Assembly: GCA_025450355.1 (NCBI GenBank)
Contig: JANWHR010000192.1
Coordinates: forward strand, 1 to 7,447
Source of the DNA: Micropepsaceae bacterium
GTDB taxonomy: Bacteria > Pseudomonadota > Alphaproteobacteria > Micropepsales > Micropepsaceae
Reading direction: 5' to 3'
DNA length: 7,447 nucleotides
Position numbers and translations under genes: made by a program. Positions within the stretch are counted from its first letter, which is position 1. Each line of letters begins with the position of its first letter. Shown piece after piece: positions 4,597-7,447 of this stretch. The notes beneath the pieces were generated by a model. That model saw nothing but the letters and a program-made list of their open reading frames with translations, did not search any database and was not told the DNA's origin.

Positions 4597-6432
4597 GTGA
4601 GCGAGGGGAATCCGACCGATCCATTCAAACGCGCTGTTGCAAGCGCGGTGCGCTCGATGGCCGGCGAACCGGAGCTGGAGGTCACATTTTCACCGGAACA
4701 GCCGATGCTCCGTGGCAAGAAAGTCCGTCTTCCCCTGCCCTCGCGCAGTCTGCCGGCCGATGAAGTTGCCGCGGTGCGCGGCGCGGGCGACGCCTATGCG
4801 CTCAAGCTCGCCTATCATGAGGATGCGATCGATCGCGAAATGCGCCCGTCCGGCGGCGATGCGGGTGCGATTTTCGAGGCCGCAGAACAGGCGCGGGTCG
4901 AAGCCATCGGCGCGCTCGCGATGCCTGGAGTACGGGAAAATCTCGGTGCCGTACTCGCCATGCGGTGCAAGGCAGCCGGCCTTGGCGAAGTCAAGGAGCA
5001 GATTCAGGCGCCGCTGACGGACATCATCGGACTGATCGTGCGGGAGCGCCTGACCGGCGACGCGCCTCCGGAAATCGCCCGCCGCGCGGTGGACCTCTGG
5101 CGTCCCTTTGTCGAAGCAAAAGCGGGCGACGATCTCGACCAGCTGAAGGGGAGTGTGCGCAACCAGCGGGCTTTCGCAAAGCTGACGCGCGCCATCCTTA
5201 CCGGGCTGGAGCTCGCCGACGAATATGTCGAAGAGCCCGAAGGCGACGAAGAATCGCCGGAAGGCGCCGAGCAGGAAGAAGCGCAGGGCGAGCAGGAATC
5301 CGAGGGCGAGGAAAGCGAACCGTCGAGCGCGGAAGGCGAAAAGAAGGATTCCAGCGAAGCGGGCGAGGACGTCACCGGTGAAATGAAGGCCGAAAATTCG
5401 GACCTTCAGGACGCGCAGGAAACCCGCGAGGGCAAGCGCCCGTTCCGTCCCGATCTGCCCTTCCAGGATGCAGAGCGCTGGGATTATGCGGCGTACACGC
5501 CGCAATTCGACGAGACCGTCCAGGCGGAGGATTTGTGCGACGCCGACGAGCTGACGCGGCTGCGCAATTTTCTGGACCAGCAGCTCGCGCCGGTCCAGGG
5601 CGTGGTGGCCCGGCTGGCCAACCGGCTGCAACGGCTGCTGATGGCGCAACAAAAGCGATCCTGGGATTTCGACCTGGAAGAGGGTTTGCTGGACAGTGCG
5701 CGGTTGTCGCGCGTCGTGATCGATCCGATGCACCCGCTTTCCTTCAAACTCGAACGCGAAATGGAATTTCGCGACACGGTGGTGACGCTGCTGCTGGACA
5801 ATTCGGGGTCGATGCGCGGCCGGCCCATCATGGTTGCGGCCATGTGCGGCGACATTCTGGCGCGGACACTGGAACGCTGTGCGGTGAAAGTGGAGATCCT
5901 GGGGTTCACGACACGGGCGTGGAAAGGCGGGCAGTCGCGCGAACGCTGGTTGAACGAAGGGAAGCCTGCGCATCCGGGGCGGCTGAATGACCTGCGCCAC
6001 ATCATCTACAAGGCCGCCGATGTCCCCGGACGGCGCACCCGGCGCAATCTCGGGCTGATGATGCGCGAGGGTCTGCTGAAGGAAAACATCGATGGCGAGG
6101 CGCTGATCTGGGCGCACAGCCGTTTGATCGTGCGTCCGGAATCCAGGCGCGTGTTGATGGTGATCTCCGACGGAGCGCCGGTGGACGATTCAACCCTGTC
6201 GGTCAATCCCGGGAATTACCTGGACAAACATCTTCGGCAGGTGATCGCGGAGATCGAAACCAAATCGCCGGTCGAATTGTTGGCGATCGGCATCGGTCAC
6301 GACGTTACGCGCTATTACCGCCGTGCCGTAACCATTCTGGATGCGGAACAATTGGCTGGCGCGATGACCGGACAGTTGATCGAACTGTTCGCGGAGAAGC
6401 CGGTACGCGGGCCCCGACGCCGGGCGGCGTGA
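4597..6432 (+). CDS. cobT: Cobaltochelatase VWA subunit CobT
   Basis: Encodes 611 residues from GTG 4597. The frame is open to 4516 but the extra 27 residues fall in the terminator and leader and have no in-frame ATG. The first residues, SEGNPTDPFKRAVASAVRSMAG, match the usual CobT beginning. The N-terminal CobT domain (about 1-210) includes EVTFSPEQP, YALKLAYHED, EQARVEAIGA and IVRERLTGDAPP. An acidic, low-complexity linker (about 211-280, rich in Glu, Ser and Gly) leads to a middle segment with WDYAAYTPQFDE (295-306). The C-terminal VWA domain (about 393-599) has the MIDAS motif DNSGSM (401-406) and ISDGAPVDD (523-531). CobT works with the AAA+ subunit CobS, and its MIDAS is thought to link ATP hydrolysis to metal insertion by CobN. 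The spacing from cobS (130 bases) is larger than in a tight operon and holds structured elements. The ribosome binding site is poor, so the exact start is uncertain. Confidence 0.95.
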   Translation: MSEGNPTDPFKRAVASAVRSMAGEPELEVTFSPEQPMLRGKKVRLPLPSRSLPADEVAAVRGAGDAYALKLAYHEDAIDREMRPSGGDAGAIFEAAEQARVEAIGALAMPGVRENLGAVLAMRCKAAGLGEVKEQIQAPLTDIIGLIVRERLTGDAPPEIARRAVDLWRPFVEAKAGDDLDQLKGSVRNQRAFAKLTRAILTGLELADEYVEEPEGDEESPEGAEQEEAQGEQESEGEESEPSSAEGEKKDSSEAGEDVTGEMKAENSDLQDAQETREGKRPFRPDLPFQDAERWDYAAYTPQFDETVQAEDLCDADELTRLRNFLDQQLAPVQGVVARLANRLQRLLMAQQKRSWDFDLEEGLLDSARLSRVVIDPMHPLSFKLEREMEFRDTVVTLLLDNSGSMRGRPIMVAAMCGDILARTLERCAVKVEILGFTTRAWKGGQSRERWLNEGKPAHPGRLNDLRHIIYKAADVPGRRTRRNLGLMMREGLLKENIDGEALIWAHSRLIVRPESRRVLMVISDGAPVDDSTLSVNPGNYLDKHLRQVIAEIETKSPVELLAIGIGHDVTRYYRRAVTILDAEQLAGAMTGQLIELFAEKPVRGPRRRAA

Positions 6433-6735
6433 TCAGCCGGGCTGGGTGACCTGTGCGGCCTGTTTTTTGGCGATTTGCCGCTTGAGCCGAAGGGCGCGTT
6501 CCGACAGCAGATCGTCTTTCGCCTTCAGCAGGAACGGGTCGAGACCGCCAACGCGGTCGATTGACCGGAGCGCGTGCATGCTGATGCGGAGCGAGACCCT
6601 GGCGCCGAGGACATCGCTGGCGAGGCTCACCCTTTGCAAATTCGGGCGGAACACGCGCTTTGTGCGGTTGTTGGCATGGCTGACCAGATGGCCGCTTCGG
6701 ACCCCTTTTCCCGTCAATTCGCAGCGCCGAGCCAT
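6433..6735 (-). CDS. rpmB: 50S ribosomal protein L28
   Basis: Encodes 100 residues from ATG 6735, beginning MARRCELTGKGVRSGHLVSHANNRTKR, the hallmark of bL28. An AAGGA lies 8-9 bases upstream of this ATG, while an in-frame ATG at 6744 would overlap it. The core VFRPNLQRVSL and SMHALRSIDRVGGLDPFLLKAKDDLLS segments are intact, and the length fits the alphaproteobacterial form with its basic C-terminal helix. L28 is a component of the large ribosomal subunit. Only one Cys (residue 5) is present, so this appears to be the zinc-free type. The gene is convergent with cobT. The two stop codons abut with no base between, so no dedicated terminator separates them. A strong promoter lies at 6772-6800. 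Confidence 0.97.
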   Translation of the reverse strand: MARRCELTGKGVRSGHLVSHANNRTKRVFRPNLQRVSLASDVLGARVSLRISMHALRSIDRVGGLDPFLLKAKDDLLSERALRLKRQIAKKQAAQVTQPG

Positions 6736-6771
6736 GGCAACCATCCTTCACGCATTTTGAGCGAAGCGGTC

Positions 6772-6800
6772 TCATAGGTGAACGTCACCCGGCGCGTCAA
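6772..6800 (-). promoter_or_regulatory. Promoter of rpmB
   Basis: On the minus strand TTGACG (6800-6795) and CTATGA (6777-6772) are separated by exactly 17 bases, a close match to alphaproteobacterial housekeeping promoters. Transcription should start near 6765, giving a leader of about 30 bases that contains the AAGGA ribosome binding site. Confidence 0.7.
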
Positions 6801-6866
6801 GCATCCCAAGGGGAACGGGAAGACCTCAAGCCAACGCAAACTTCATTTTCATGAACGGCGGCGTCT

Positions 6867-6900
6867 GGCCTAGTATTGGCTTCAGATGGCCTGCAATTGG
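6867..6900 (+). promoter_or_regulatory. Direct repeat 21 bp apart upstream of the DUF3108 gene
   Basis: GGCCTAGTATTGG (6867-6879) and GGCCTGCAATTGG (6888-6900) match at 10 of 13 positions and start 21 bases apart, which is two helical turns. The first copy contains TAGTAT, a possible -10, but the -35 17 bases upstream is poor. It may be a regulator-binding site. Chance is not excluded. Confidence 0.25.
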
Positions 6901-6940
6901 GGGGCTGTCGGAAAATTGTCCGCTTTGACCTGGAGGCACA

Positions 6941-7447
6941 ATGAAGCTTGCCAGAACTGGTCTTCTGAGCGCCTGTTGCGCGGTTTTGAGCATGGCGCCG
7001 CCCGCGTTTGGCGCCGGTGGTGAAGCGCCGGACGAGAATGGCACCCCGGCGTCCACGCTTGACCTGTCTTATGACCTTTACGTTGGCGGCATTTCGCTCG
7101 GCAAGGTGGCCATGTCCGCGCGGTTTCAGGGCAATGATTACAAGGCAATTTCCAGCCTTGAGACGAAAGGCATCGTGAACGCCTTCTGGAAGGCCAAGAT
7201 CGAAACAGCATCAAGCGGGCTTGCGGACCGCAACAAGCTGCAGCCAAGCCTTTATGACTCCTTTTCGCAGAACCATGCGGTTCAGCGGCAGCATGCAACC
7301 CTGACGTTTGGTCCGGATGGCCCCAAAGCCGTGGTTTCGGATCCACCCTATCGGGACAACAAGCATCCTGTCACAGAAGAGCAGAAGAAGGGAACTCTCG
7401 ACCCGCTTAGCGCCGCAGTTTACCTGACGAGCGGGTTTGCCATGTCG
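6941..7447 (+). CDS. DUF3108 domain protein, exported (partial, 3' end missing)
   Basis: Starts at ATG 6941 with GGAGG at 6932-6936. The frame stays open for 169 codons to the window edge. Residues 1-25 form a signal peptide: Lys and Arg at 2 and 5, a hydrophobic core (LLSACCAVLSMAPPA) and a probable cleavage after AFG or AFGA. A lipobox-like LSAC at residues 9-12 is probably too close to the N-terminus to be used. The mature part (LDLSYDLYVGGISLGKVAMSARFQGNDYKAISSLET...FWKAKIETASSGL) is characteristic of DUF3108 proteins, which are predicted beta-rich periplasmic or envelope proteins of unknown function. It is divergent from rpmB with 205 bases between the starts, so it has its own promoter. 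Members of this family are often found near cobT and rpmB in Alphaproteobacteria. No function should be assigned. Confidence 0.85.
   Translation, partial: MKLARTGLLSACCAVLSMAPPAFGAGGEAPDENGTPASTLDLSYDLYVGGISLGKVAMSARFQGNDYKAISSLETKGIVNAFWKAKIETASSGLADRNKLQPSLYDSFSQNHAVQRQHATLTFGPDGPKAVVSDPPYRDNKHPVTEEQKKGTLDPLSAAVYLTSGFAMS

Noticed and set aside
4690..6117. A long minus-strand open frame of about 475 codons opposite cobT
   Set aside because: It is a shadow of GC-rich codon use in cobT. Its translation is His/Arg/Phe-rich without domain motifs, while CobT motifs are unmistakable on the other strand.
6941..6976. A lipoprotein signal (LSAC ending at Cys12) in the DUF3108 protein
   Set aside because: The hydrophobic stretch before Cys12 is only a few residues, too short for a normal lipoprotein signal. 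A later cleavage near AFG/AFGA fits better.

Overview
The window looks like the chromosome of an alphaproteobacterium with high GC content. The grounds are the protein sequences (alphaproteobacterial-type BolA, L28, CobS and CobT), a -35/-10 promoter of the TTGACG-N17-CTATGA kind before rpmB, and an inverted repeat built on CCCGG/CCGGG of a type common in this class. From established knowledge, the order aroB - CorC-like transporter - bolA - J-domain protein - cobS - cobT, with rpmB and a DUF3108 gene nearby, is a familiar neighbourhood in Alphaproteobacteria. I cannot place the organism below class level.

Layout. (1) Positions 1-62 hold what looks like the last codons of aroB, followed by a complete CNNM/CBS-domain transporter gene of the CorC/HlyC type (108-1388). 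(2) Positions 1389-2401 are an accessory-looking island without an intact gene of recognised function. In order it holds a 14-bp palindrome, a small ORF that reads as the C-terminal tail of a type I restriction HsdR subunit (1679-1909), three tandem REP-like hairpins (1911-1992), a 10-bp inverted repeat (2006-2039), a candidate small RNA with its own terminator (about 2205-2316), and a dispersed-type repeat that runs into the 3' end of bolA. (3) bolA (minus strand, 2402-2704) is divergent from a J-domain protein with an N-terminal Cys/His cluster (2789-3397), whose transcript may be leaderless. (4) cobS (3477-4466) and cobT (4597-6432) encode the AAA+ and VWA subunits of the aerobic cobaltochelatase. 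A terminator-like hairpin and a second structured segment lie between them. (5) rpmB (minus strand, 6433-6735) meets cobT tail to tail with no gap. It has a good promoter of its own, and on its other side a DUF3108 envelope protein gene starts at 6941 and runs off the window.

How the genes work together. CobS and CobT power cobalt insertion by CobN, which is not in this window, in aerobic cobalamin synthesis. BolA (Fe-S/glutaredoxin partner) and the J-domain protein (Hsp70 co-chaperone) sit next to them and may share regulation, but a functional link is inference. AroB, L28 and CorC are housekeeping. No wholly new multi-gene system is evident. The parts most worth a second look are the sRNA candidate, the HsdR relic with its repeat array, the repeat-derived bolA stop, and the structured cobS-cobT spacer.
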